A stretch of 6,313 bases of DNA from Candidatus Dojkabacteria bacterium CG_4_10_14_0_2_um_filter_Dojkabacteria_WS6_41_15 (GCA_002793355.1 PFQB01000058.1:1-6313), one strand, 5' to 3'; shown: positions 1-6,248, numbered from the stretch's first letter. Translations and numbers: made by a program. The notes: generated by a model not told the origin, from the letters alone.

Positions 1-14
1 ATAAATTAACCGCC

Positions 15-46
15 AGATACCCCGTCAGCTTGCTGCGGGGTTCTTC
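15..46 (+). terminator. Rho-independent terminator-like hairpin, left repeat copy
   Basis: The stem is CCCCG (20-24) with CGGGG (36-40), continuing as CAG with CTG around a CTTG tetraloop (29-32), with T25 bulged. It is followed on the plus strand by TTCTTCATT, a broken T-tract, so it most likely ends a rightward transcript from a gene left of the window. AGA (15-17) can also pair with TCT after the stem, extending it. On the minus strand the sequence after the stem is GTATCTGG, a poor U-tract, so it is a weaker candidate for ending the leftward glycosyltransferase, whose stop lies about 60 bases away. The core recurs near 6295-6307. Confidence 0.6.
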
Positions 47-99
47 ATTGGAATCTAAATATACATTCTTTGCGGCTGCGTTTTGCTAGCACTAAGGTA

Positions 100-1326
100 T
101 TAACTCTTTATTCCTGTAATAAAATTGTAATAACCTTCAATTGTTTTGGTTACCGTAAAATCATTAACCCGTACTTTACCAGCAATTTTAAGATTCTTTT
201 GTAAATGTTTATCCGATAAAACTAATTGTAATGCCAACTCATTCGATTTTTCTGTAGGTGATAGGGGAAGGTGCAAATCAGTAACCGTTAGCATGACTGG
301 GGTCAATATCCCATATTTTCCTTGATAAAATCCGCTTGTTTGAAGATGAAAGTAATCAGTTTGATTATCTAATATTTCGCGGGGTCCAGTTAGACAGTCA
401 GTACTGACGACAGGAATACCGCAAGCCATTGCCTCTAAAATTGAATAAGGAAATCCTTCACTCTCACTTGGAAGGAAAAAAACTGTAGCATTTTTAATGT
501 ACTTGAACGGATTCATTTTAAACTCGAATAACTTGATGTGATTTTTCAGCCCCAACTCTTCAATATGTTTTTCTAATAATTCTCTACCGTGACCAGATCC
601 ACCAAGAATAATGAACCTTACATCTGAAAATGCTGTATCGTATCGCAAATCATTTGCTATTCGCAGAAGATGATCCAGCCCCTTTTCCTTGCATGCTCTT
701 CCGATGGTAACGACATATCTTAAAGTCCTATCAAATTCAAAATCTGTTACAGCTTCCTGAGAAAGTTCGTTGATATTATCAACATCAATACCGTTATTAA
801 TTACTTGCACTTGGGAAGGTTTAAATCTAAGTATTTCAATTGCCTGCTTCTCCATTCCTGAACTGACGCAAATAACCTTACTCGTAAAGGCACGTAATAA
901 TGCATTTGATAATTTCGGGAATCGCGTGAAAAAATAATTGTAATTGTGTCGAACATATATTACATTCGGATGTTTAAGCAATATTAATAGAATAATATAA
1001 TAAAAGCGTCTTATTCCATGCACAAAAATGAAATCTGGACGAATCTTTAGGTAATATCTGAGCAACGCAATATTGGTATATATAAGCAATATTATGGCTC
1101 GAATAATGTGCCCAAGGGTAAGTCTCTTCGAATCCTCGTAATCAAGAATTCTATTACTATTTAGCCTTATGAGCCTACCTTTGTATTTATATCCTATTGT
1201 TGACCATCTTGTGACAATGCTATTTATAATATATCTCGGAGAGTAAATGCTAAAAAGTGATACAAACCTCTCTGCTCCACCATTCCCAAAATGGTTAATG
1301 ACATGCATGACTCGAATACTCCTCAT
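100..1326 (-). CDS. GT4-family glycosyltransferase (GT-B fold)
   Basis: A 408-residue retaining GT-B glycosyltransferase that probably moves a sugar from a nucleotide-sugar donor onto a lipid-linked or surface glycan at the cytoplasmic membrane face. Seen: an N-terminal strand and glycine loop HVINHFGNGGAER (8-20); VSSGM (154-158) and INNGID (176-181) near the domain junction; the donor-domain IGR..KEKG with R210 and K215, usual phosphate contacts; and the GT4 E-x7-E motif, E290 to E298, followed by GIPVVSTD and TGPREIL. The length is normal. The frame stays open to an ATG at 1461 directly after an in-frame TGA, but those 45 extra residues look non-conserved, so I prefer the ATG at 1326. An ATG at 1308 (residue 7) has GAGGAG ten bases upstream and is a real alternative. 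Acceptor and sugar cannot be told from sequence. It is divergent from the ATPase and has no operon partner here. Confidence 0.9.
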   Translation of the reverse strand: MRSIRVMHVINHFGNGGAERFVSLFSIYSPRYIINSIVTRWSTIGYKYKGRLIRLNSNRILDYEDSKRLTLGHIIRAIILLIYTNIALLRYYLKIRPDFIFVHGIRRFYYIILLILLKHPNVIYVRHNYNYFFTRFPKLSNALLRAFTSKVICVSSGMEKQAIEILRFKPSQVQVINNGIDVDNINELSQEAVTDFEFDRTLRYVVTIGRACKEKGLDHLLRIANDLRYDTAFSDVRFIILGGSGHGRELLEKHIEELGLKNHIKLFEFKMNPFKYIKNATVFFLPSESEGFPYSILEAMACGIPVVSTDCLTGPREILDNQTDYFHLQTSGFYQGKYGILTPVMLTVTDLHLPLSPTEKSNELALQLVLSDKHLQKNLKIAGKVRVNDFTVTKTIEGYYNFITGIKS

Positions 1327-1506
1327 AGCGATGATTGTACATTGATACATCAAATAAGGATATGTTATATCGTAGAGTGCAGGTAAAGTATATCTTCTGA
1401 TAGAGCTACCAATTTTTATGATTTTGGTAGTATTACATAATATATGTGTGGTTTTAGGCATTCAATTTGTTTAATTTAGGTTCTAGTCCCAAAATCCTCG
1501 AATTTA

Positions 1507-1533
1507 GTGTTAAAGTTCTGCAAGACCCGTCAA
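1507..1533 (-). promoter_or_regulatory. Weak candidate promoter for the glycosyltransferase
   Basis: On the minus strand TTGACG (1533-1528) matches the -35 consensus at five of six positions. The best -10 is TAACAC (1512-1507), a poor match at a short 15-base spacing. It would leave a 5' leader of roughly 175 bases to the ATG at 1326, or about 40 bases to the ATG at 1461. The rest of 1327-1500 shows no better pair. No operator or riboswitch was recognised in this region. Confidence 0.2.
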
Positions 1534-1561
1534 CTCTCTCCAATTACGTCCACGTTTGTGA

Positions 1562-1590
1562 TTGGCTTTGAAGTGTATTTCGTTTATACT
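1562..1590 (+). promoter_or_regulatory. Sigma-70-type promoter of the proton ATPase
   Basis: TTGGCT (1562-1567) as -35 and TATACT (1585-1590) as -10 are separated by exactly 17 bases. Transcription would start near 1597, leaving a leader of about 26 bases before the GTG at 1623. No Shine-Dalgarno sequence is visible in that leader; its last bases are GCGTAAAGTT. The position directly before the gene supports the call. Confidence 0.55.
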
Positions 1591-1622
1591 GATTACCATG
1601 TAGTAAATTTTAGCGTAAAGTT

Positions 1623-4064
1623 GTGATAGAAACTGATATAAAGAAGTATAAAAAACTGGATGTTACTGAAGTTATAAGCCTTCTCGGAACAAGTATAAGT
1701 ATCGGGTTGACGGATGAACTCGTCGAGAAATACCGCAAGACCTATGGTTATAATGAGCTTCCAGAGAAAAGGCCAAGCCTCCTCTTGAAATTTATCAAAA
1801 AGTTTTGGGGAGTTACTGCGTGGATGCTTGAACTGATAATCGTTCTTTCGTTATTGTTACACAGGCAGCTTGATGCCTATATCGTGACTGGACTGCTTGT
1901 GTTTAATGCAGTTATTAGCTTTATGCAAGAATTGAGTGCTCAACATGCAGTGGAAACACTGAAAAGCAAACTGCACGTAAGTTCAAAAGTATTACGAAAT
2001 GGTAGTTGGGGTGTTATTCCAGCAAGAGAACTGGTGCCAGGCGACATAGTTCGCATAAGATTGGGAGATTTCATACCTGCAGATATGAAAATACTGGCAG
2101 GAGATATTGAGGTTGACCAGTCAGCAGTAACGGGCGAATCGCAAGAAGTTGAGAGTACTAAGAGTGACGTTGTTTATTCTGGATCGATTGTTGTAAGAGG
2201 ACAGGCAGATTGTGTTATTGCCCTTACAGGTTCAAACACTTTCTTTGGAAAAACGGTTCATCTTGTGCAGCTTGCCACTCCCAAGGCTCACATTGACGAC
2301 ATTGTTAAGAAAGTTTCCTTCTGGTTGCTGCTTATAGTAGGAATTTTTTTGGGAATTGCGGTTATCTCATTGAAATTCACTGAAGTCTCCTTTATTGAGG
2401 CATTACCCTTGTCACTTGTATTGCTTATGAGTGCCATTCCGGTAGCCTTGCCCACAATGTTTACCGTGAGCACTGCGTTAGGATCTTTAGAGTTATCTAA
2501 AAAAGGTGTACTAGTAACGCGTCTCAGTTCTCCTGATGATGCCGCCAGTATGGATATTTTATGCGTCGACAAAACGGGTACATTAACCGAAAATAAAATC
2601 TCCGTTGCTGAAGTGAAAGCCTTTGGCACATATACAAAAGAGGAGGTCATCTTATATGGCGCAATGGCTTCTCAAGGTGCTAATCAAGATTCAATCGACA
2701 ACGCTTTTCTTAGAGAAGCCAAAGAGAAAAAATTAGATTTGAACTCCTTTATTCAAGCTAGATTTGTCCCTTTTGATCCCAAATTAAGGAGGACGGAAGC
2801 GACTGTGATAAATATGAAAAATGAAAAGATATATATTACCAAAGGTTCGTTTCAAAGTGTTGCCAAAAGCTGTAAATTGAGCACAGAGGAAGTTAAAAAA
2901 TATGAATCGCAAGTAGGCCTCTTTGCACAGAGTGGATTTAAGACAATCGCGGTAGCTTGCAAGCAGCGTCAGGATGGCAAAACTGTCTTGATTGGGTTAG
3001 TAGCGCTAATAGATAATCCCAGTGGCAGTGCAAAAGTTGCGATATCTCGGCTTCATCAACTCGGGATAAAGATACTCATGCTGACGGGGGACGCATTTGA
3101 AATCGCAAAAAATATTGCTCAAAAAGTTTCCATTAAGGGCGAGATTTTGGTTGCAAAAGCGGGAGGTGAGTTCAAAAAATTTGATTTTACTGAAGAATTG
3201 ATCGAAAATAATGCAGGATTTGCCGAGGTATATCCCGAGGATAAGTATACAATTGTGCAAAGACTTCAAACATTAGGGCATGTTGTGGGCATGACTGGCG
3301 ATGGGGTCAATGACTCACCAGCACTAAAGCAGGCTGAGGTTGGTATTGCGGTACGTAATGCTACTGATGTTGCCAAAAGCTCGGCGAGTCTTATTCTCAC
3401 GAGAGGTGATAGCCTTATGAGTATTGTCGAACCCATTATTGTTGGTAGAAAAATATTTCAACGAATCAATACTTGGATTATCAATAAAATTAGTAGAACG
3501 ACACTCAAGGTCGTCTTTATCATAATCTCATTTGTACTTTTCAAAAAGATAATCATATCTGCAACGGCAATGCTTATCATGCTTTTTATGACAGATTTTG
3601 TGAAGATATCATTGGCTACAGATAATGTGACGTGGTCGCAAAAACCGACTAAGTGGAAGCTCAAAGGCTTAATCGCATCTGCTTCCCTTTTAGGGGTAAT
3701 GATGGCAATAGAAGCATTTGGACTTCTAGCGATAGGATTGAATTATCTACATATCGGCATCGATAGTAATATACTGAACACTTTTACGTTTGAGATCTTG
3801 TTCTTCTTTGCAATATTTTCAATTTTCATTGCCAGAGAACCTGGGAGATTCTGGGACTCAATTCCAAGCAACGCGATGCTCGTAGCAATTGCGTTAGATG
3901 TTCTGATTGCGATTGTTGTTTCGACTTTTGGCCTTTTGGGCTTTAAACCTATTTCCGTTAGTATCACTTTGTTTATTATCGCGTATTCTTGCATCTTCTC
4001 CTTGCTTGTAAATGACTTTATAAAAAGAAAAGTATTCCCGGTACGATATTCGGAAGTTGTTTAA
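1623..4064 (+). CDS. P-type H+-ATPase (P3A, plasma-membrane proton-efflux type)
   Basis: An 813-residue membrane pump that would couple ATP hydrolysis to proton export. Seen in order: cation-ATPase N-domain (about 10-60); M1-M2 (62-103); actuator domain with TGES (170-173); M3-M4 (232-285) with IPVALP (272-277); phosphorylation motif DKTGTLT with D316; nucleotide-binding KGSF (407-410); LTGD (487-490) and TGDGVNDSPAL (558-568); then six more helices (about 625-797). From memory of Arabidopsis AHA2, D658 in M6 matches proton acceptor D684 and N95 in M2 matches N106. K629 sits exactly where AHA2 has R655. The P3A-type FFGKTVHLV (207-215) is present, and metal-binding CPC and N-terminal heavy-metal domains are absent. 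The protein ends just after M10, so it lacks the plant autoinhibitory tail. The start is GTG, with a promoter 33 bases upstream and no clear ribosome site. It stands alone. Confidence 0.93.
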   Translation: MIETDIKKYKKLDVTEVISLLGTSISIGLTDELVEKYRKTYGYNELPEKRPSLLLKFIKKFWGVTAWMLELIIVLSLLLHRQLDAYIVTGLLVFNAVISFMQELSAQHAVETLKSKLHVSSKVLRNGSWGVIPARELVPGDIVRIRLGDFIPADMKILAGDIEVDQSAVTGESQEVESTKSDVVYSGSIVVRGQADCVIALTGSNTFFGKTVHLVQLATPKAHIDDIVKKVSFWLLLIVGIFLGIAVISLKFTEVSFIEALPLSLVLLMSAIPVALPTMFTVSTALGSLELSKKGVLVTRLSSPDDAASMDILCVDKTGTLTENKISVAEVKAFGTYTKEEVILYGAMASQGANQDSIDNAFLREAKEKKLDLNSFIQARFVPFDPKLRRTEATVINMKNEKIYITKGSFQSVAKSCKLSTEEVKKYESQVGLFAQSGFKTIAVACKQRQDGKTVLIGLVALIDNPSGSAKVAISRLHQLGIKILMLTGDAFEIAKNIAQKVSIKGEILVAKAGGEFKKFDFTEELIENNAGFAEVYPEDKYTIVQRLQTLGHVVGMTGDGVNDSPALKQAEVGIAVRNATDVAKSSASLILTRGDSLMSIVEPIIVGRKIFQRINTWIINKISRTTLKVVFIIISFVLFKKIIISATAMLIMLFMTDFVKISLATDNVTWSQKPTKWKLKGLIASASLLGVMMAIEAFGLLAIGLNYLHIGIDSNILNTFTFEILFFFAIFSIFIAREPGRFWDSIPSNAMLVAIALDVLIAIVVSTFGLLGFKPISVSITLFIIAYSCIFSLLVNDFIKRKVFPVRYSEVV

Positions 4065-4094
4065 TGTCGTAATATAGTTGCAGTATGCAGGCAA

Positions 4095-4115
4095 TTGGCA
4101 TATATGGTATGCCAA
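4095..4115. terminator. Perfect 8-bp dyad between convergent genes, possible terminator
   Basis: TTGGCATA (4095-4102) and TATGCCAA (4108-4115) pair perfectly around a five-base loop, 30 bases after the ATPase stop and in the gap facing the leftward acyltransferase. Neither side has a proper U-tract: the plus-strand continuation is AAATTTAG and the minus-strand one is TTGCC. It may stop transcription weakly, stabilise the ATPase mRNA 3' end or bind a protein. The rest of 4065-4272 holds no gene I can support. Confidence 0.3.
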
Positions 4116-4272
4116 AAATTTAGAGCAAAATCATCTCTTTTTACATTGTCACAATCCGGTAATGCAATTTGAAAAATATAAAGAAAGTCCGTGTTGCTAA
4201 TAGGTTCATTGAAAAAGTCGGGAACCGAAAGATATTTTGTACATTCTACTCATTGGTCAATATTCGCATATT

Positions 4273-4986
4273 TTATGACGCCATAGTCACGAAATAGCGT
4301 GTGTACTTATTCATTCTCATTACATAGGTGATTGCTGCAGAAAAGCTGAACACAAAGATAACACCCAGAATTAGTTGTATGAGGATATGCGTCTCACGTA
4401 AAAATGATTCCGGAGTGATATAAGTTAGAAAAGTTCGCGATAGTGGGTGTAATATATATACTCCCAAACCTAACTTTGCGATTTTAGTTACTAGGCCAGT
4501 CGCTTGCACTCGAAATCTGATAAAGAGGATAAATATAGACACGGGATATAACGCAGTTACTAGATTTGCTAATACGGTGCCTAGTTCTTGTAATTCTCCT
4601 AAATGTACTGAAACGATCCAGCCGGAGACAGCAAATATAATCACGGTTGCGATTTTTCTTAAATAGGACCAGATAGTATTGTTTTGTATTTCCTCATCAA
4701 ATGTTGCTCCTACGAGAATGAATCCTAAGTAATCAACTATTCTCAGGGGGAACCATAATTCACCACCATGTAATGTTAACCACACTAGATGGGCTGTACC
4801 AAATGCAAGAGAAATCCATGCGACTGCGGTAAATTTCCTGTGAGACCAGTTATTCTTCGCATAGGAGAGTAGCGGTAATAGTAAATAGAAAGCAGGCAGC
4901 AAAAGTAAATACCATAAGTGGTAATAGACAGTGCCATGTTGTAAGTTCCAAATCACTACGTCCCAGACTTTAATTGGAATATGCAA
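4273..4986 (-). CDS. Acyltransferase-3, C-terminal fragment
   Basis: This 237-codon frame can only begin at a TTG (4986-4984) without a ribosome site, overlapping the N-terminal fragment by about 30 bases, so independent translation is doubtful. It carries the HLWYLLLLPAFYLLLPLL segment, matching the conserved H-LW-(F/Y) region of acyltransferase-3 proteins, then alternating hydrophobic helices. The C-terminal part includes KLGLGVYILHPL, matching the family's late G-x-Y-x-x-H-P-like helix. It lacks the R-x10-H helix, which lies in the other frame. It is best read as the remainder of the same protein after a one-base shift. Confidence 0.65.
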   Translation of the reverse strand: MHIPIKVWDVVIWNLQHGTVYYHLWYLLLLPAFYLLLPLLSYAKNNWSHRKFTAVAWISLAFGTAHLVWLTLHGGELWFPLRIVDYLGFILVGATFDEEIQNNTIWSYLRKIATVIIFAVSGWIVSVHLGELQELGTVLANLVTALYPVSIFILFIRFRVQATGLVTKIAKLGLGVYILHPLSRTFLTYITPESFLRETHILIQLILGVIFVFSFSAAITYVMRMNKYTRYFVTMAS

Positions 4987-5312
4987 GGAAAAAATCCATT
5001 TTTCTCAAAAATGAAAACGATGCTAAACACTACTGACCAAAATATAGCTAAATACGAAGAATGCCAAAACTTTGCTAGAGCTTTCTCAAATGTCGAATAC
5101 TGAAGATGCCCCAATAGGAAATAGCCACTAAGCAATAAAAAAACCCGAGACCCCGAAAACGTTAGGGCACTGATTGTTTTTGTAAATGTAAGGGAATTTT
5201 GCGAGATAACCAAAGCGTGGTCGGAATACCATGCAATTACATGAATAATAATGACCCCTAGTGCTGCAATTATGCGTAAGAGGTCTAATGCCTCATTTCT
5301 ATTTGAATGCAT
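4956..5312 (-). CDS. Acyltransferase-3, N-terminal fragment
   Basis: This 118-codon frame starts at ATG 5312 and opens NRNEALDLLRIIAALGVIIIHV, the family's first membrane helix with the R-x10-H pair (R13, H24) thought to be essential in acyltransferase-3 enzymes. Later come SGSRVFLLLSGYFLL (53-67), typical of helix 2, and a third helix (about 87-102). Only residues 1-108 are native family sequence. After the T-run the frame reads PCIFQLKSGT, off-frame residues, and stops. No Shine-Dalgarno is visible, but a promoter lies about 30 bases upstream. On its own this fragment would be an incomplete, probably inactive membrane stub. Confidence 0.7.
   Translation of the reverse strand: MHSNRNEALDLLRIIAALGVIIIHVIAWYSDHALVISQNSLTFTKTISALTFSGSRVFLLLSGYFLLGHLQYSTFEKALAKFWHSSYLAIFWSVVFSIVFIFEKNGFFPCIFQLKSGT
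4989..4994 (-). other. Homopolymer frameshift site in the acyltransferase
   Basis: On the coding strand the codons are GGA TTT TTT CCT, with six consecutive T. Reading one T twice (a -1 slip), or having seven T, restores the downstream frame. The tract does not form a canonical X-XXY-YYZ heptamer in the zero frame, since the base before the two TTT codons is A, and I see no strong stimulatory stem just downstream. Replication slippage or a sequencing indel is therefore more likely than efficient programmed frameshifting. Confidence 0.7.
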
Positions 5313-5339
5313 AGATTGCCGATTTTACCACACAAAGGG

Positions 5340-5368
5340 TGTATATAATTTTTGTAGTGTAGGTACAA
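5340..5368 (-). promoter_or_regulatory. Candidate promoter of the acyltransferase locus
   Basis: On the minus strand TTGTAC (5368-5363) and TATACA (5345-5340) are separated by exactly 17 bases, with an alternative -10 of TATATA two bases closer. The start codon at 5312 is 27 bases beyond the -10, giving a leader of about 20 bases. An inverted repeat, TTTGTA (5351-5356) with TACAAA (5364-5369), overlaps the -35 and could be an operator. A plus-strand TATAAT also lies at 5344-5349 but lacks a well-spaced -35. Confidence 0.45.
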
Positions 5369-5399
5369 AGCCGTAAGTGCAGAGATATTATCATTGCCC

Positions 5400-5442
5400 T
5401 TACAAATCCCTCAAGTAAAATTCTATATTACGTTCACGAACG
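5400..5442 (+). promoter_or_regulatory. Weak candidate promoter and palindrome upstream of the Nudix gene
   Basis: TTACAA (5400-5405), 18 bases, then TATATT (5424-5429) could form a rightward promoter starting transcription near 5436; the -35 is poor. The palindrome CGTTC-AC-GAACG (5431-5442) covers the predicted start site, where a repressor would be expected to sit. If so, the transcript would carry the whole 5456-5519 hairpin in its leader. This rests on short motifs only. Confidence 0.25.
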
Positions 5443-5455
5443 AGTCTGGAATAAA

Positions 5456-5519
5456 GTAGCGTGGGGAGAGTATCGAAGTGAAAGTAATTTCACTAGTAAA
5501 TCTCCAAACTCACTGCTAC
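5456..5519 (+). ncRNA. Structured leader: stacked hairpin with GUAA tetraloop, class unknown
   Basis: Four helices nest in register: GTAGC (5456-5460) with GCTAC (5515-5519); GTG (5461-5463) with CAC (5511-5513), with T5514 bulged; GGAGA (5465-5469) with TCTCC (5501-5505); and AGTGAAA (5477-5483) with TTTCACT (5488-5494). The last is closed by GTAA, a GNRA-type tetraloop. The internal loop places AGTA (5495-5498) opposite GAA (5475-5477), which resembles a sarcin-ricin/loop E arrangement. It ends 33 bases before the Nudix start codon and has no T-tract on this strand. It matches no riboswitch I recognise, and T-box hallmarks are missing. It could be a cis-regulatory leader, a small RNA or, read as DNA, an interrupted dyad. 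Confidence 0.4.
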
Positions 5520-5552
5520 CATTGAATCGTTAACTTAACAACACAGCTACTT

Positions 5553-6248
5553 ATGGTTGACTTGCACAAAATCCAGATGCTTATTCTAAAAGAACTGCTT
5601 TTTCATCCGAACGCGAGATTCACAGAGTTAAACATAAAGGGCCTTTCTTCGGACCATTTTTCGTACCATATCAGCACACTAATCTCGAATGGGTATGTAA
5701 TCAAGAACGGTCAATCGTACACATTAACCTCAGTGGGAAAAGAGTTCGCGAACCAAATGGACACAGATGAGGCACTAATAGAAAAGCAACCCAAAGTGGG
5801 AATACTCATAGTCGGTCTGAGAACGGTTGGCGGAGTGAAACAGTTGCTCGTACAGGAAAGAACAAAAGAGCCATATTTTGGGTATCAAGGTTTCATTACT
5901 GGGAAGGTTAGATATGGTGAAAAGTTAGTCGAAACGGCTAAGCGAGAACTGAAAGAAGAGTCTGGACTTGATTGTACCCAGTATCACCTGAAAAAGATTG
6001 TAAGAAATCAGGTGATACTAGAAGATAATGGCAAATTGGTTGAAGATAAAATCTTTTACGTAATGACTGCAGTTGAACCGACCGGCGAGTTAATAAATAC
6101 ACGAGGTGGAAAAAATTACTGGGTCACTGAGAGTGAATTTCACGCATTAGAAAAAAGATACTACGACGAGGAGGCAGTGTATAAATACTCACAAGGAGAC
6201 AGTGATGTTAATTTCGAGGAGGGTGTATATATTGTCAGCGAATTTTAG
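5553..6248 (+). CDS. Winged-helix DNA-binding domain fused to Nudix hydrolase
   Basis: A 231-residue cytoplasmic protein. Residues 1-70 look like a winged helix-turn-helix: LHKIQMLILKELLF, a recognition-helix region SSDHFSYHISTLISNGYV (32-49), then a wing KNGQSYTLTSVGKEFA. Residues about 80-231 form a Nudix domain with a complete box, G117-x5-E123-x7-R131-E-L-x-E135-E136-x-G-L139, so the metal-binding glutamates are intact and hydrolysis of a nucleoside-diphosphate-linked substrate is plausible. The HTH-first order is the reverse of NrtR regulators, where Nudix comes first. It may be a metabolite-sensing regulator, an enzyme, or both; the substrate cannot be read off. The ATG at 5553 has no Shine-Dalgarno. 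A structured leader precedes it, and a 12-bp inverted repeat lies within its codons 143-156. The stop is TAG, with a hairpin about 40 bases beyond. Confidence 0.88.
   Translation: MVDLHKIQMLILKELLFHPNARFTELNIKGLSSDHFSYHISTLISNGYVIKNGQSYTLTSVGKEFANQMDTDEALIEKQPKVGILIVGLRTVGGVKQLLVQERTKEPYFGYQGFITGKVRYGEKLVETAKRELKEESGLDCTQYHLKKIVRNQVILEDNGKLVEDKIFYVMTAVEPTGELINTRGGKNYWVTESEFHALEKRYYDEEAVYKYSQGDSDVNFEEGVYIVSEF
5980..6019. repeat. 12-bp perfect inverted repeat inside the Nudix gene
   Basis: AGTATCACCTGA (5980-5991) and TCAGGTGATACT (6008-6019) are exact reverse complements separated by 16 bases rich in A. The arms encode parts of QYHLK and NQVIL just after the Nudix box, so codons are normal across it. 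The hairpin would form in the mRNA. There is no T-tract to make it a terminator. Confidence 0.7.

Larger units (their letters stand above)
4273..5312 (-). pseudogene. Acyltransferase-3 (OafA/YrhL-like) gene split by a frameshift
   Basis: Two overlapping leftward frames together make one acyltransferase-3 protein, an integral membrane enzyme family that typically O-acylates (often acetylates) surface polysaccharides or lipids. The upstream frame carries the N-terminal R-x10-H motif (R13, H24) and ends at a TAG. The downstream frame carries the family's HLWYL segment and the remaining helices. The break is at a run of six T on the coding strand (4994-4989). One additional T would join GFF directly to SLHIPIKV and yield about 346 residues, a normal length for the family. 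So this is either a recent or reversible disruption, a ribosomal slippage site, or a base-calling error in a homopolymer. Everything else reads cleanly, with no second lesion. The acyl donor and target are unknown. Confidence 0.75.

Noticed and set aside
769..783. Palindrome GTTGATA-T-TATCAAC in the glycosyltransferase gene
   Set aside because: Seven-base arms are expected by chance in an AT-rich window of this size, and it lies in ordinary codons (V-D-N-I-N).
2288..2650. Open frame of 120 codons on the minus strand
   Set aside because: It lies entirely antisense to the conserved ATPase core, including the DKTGTLT motif, and has no recognisable features. The same applies to 3006-3269, 3458-3664, 3743-3994 and 3894-4115.
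4122..4141. AGAG/CTCT pairing followed by a T-run on the plus strand after the ATPase
   Set aside because: A four-base stem with a nine-base loop is unlikely to terminate transcription.
4212..4228. Short stem TCGG/CCGA followed by five T on the minus strand, as a terminator of the acyltransferase
   Set aside because: Four base pairs with a three-base loop are too weak to call a terminator, although the position after the gene is right.
4985..5000. Canonical programmed -1 frameshift heptamer
   Set aside because: In the zero frame the base preceding the two TTT codons is A, so both tRNAs cannot re-pair cleanly, and no strong downstream stem is visible.
5456..5552. T-box or other known riboswitch in the Nudix leader
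   Set aside because: The conserved T-box sequence, an antiterminator and a terminator stem with U-tract are all absent. The AGUA/GAA resemblance alone is not enough.
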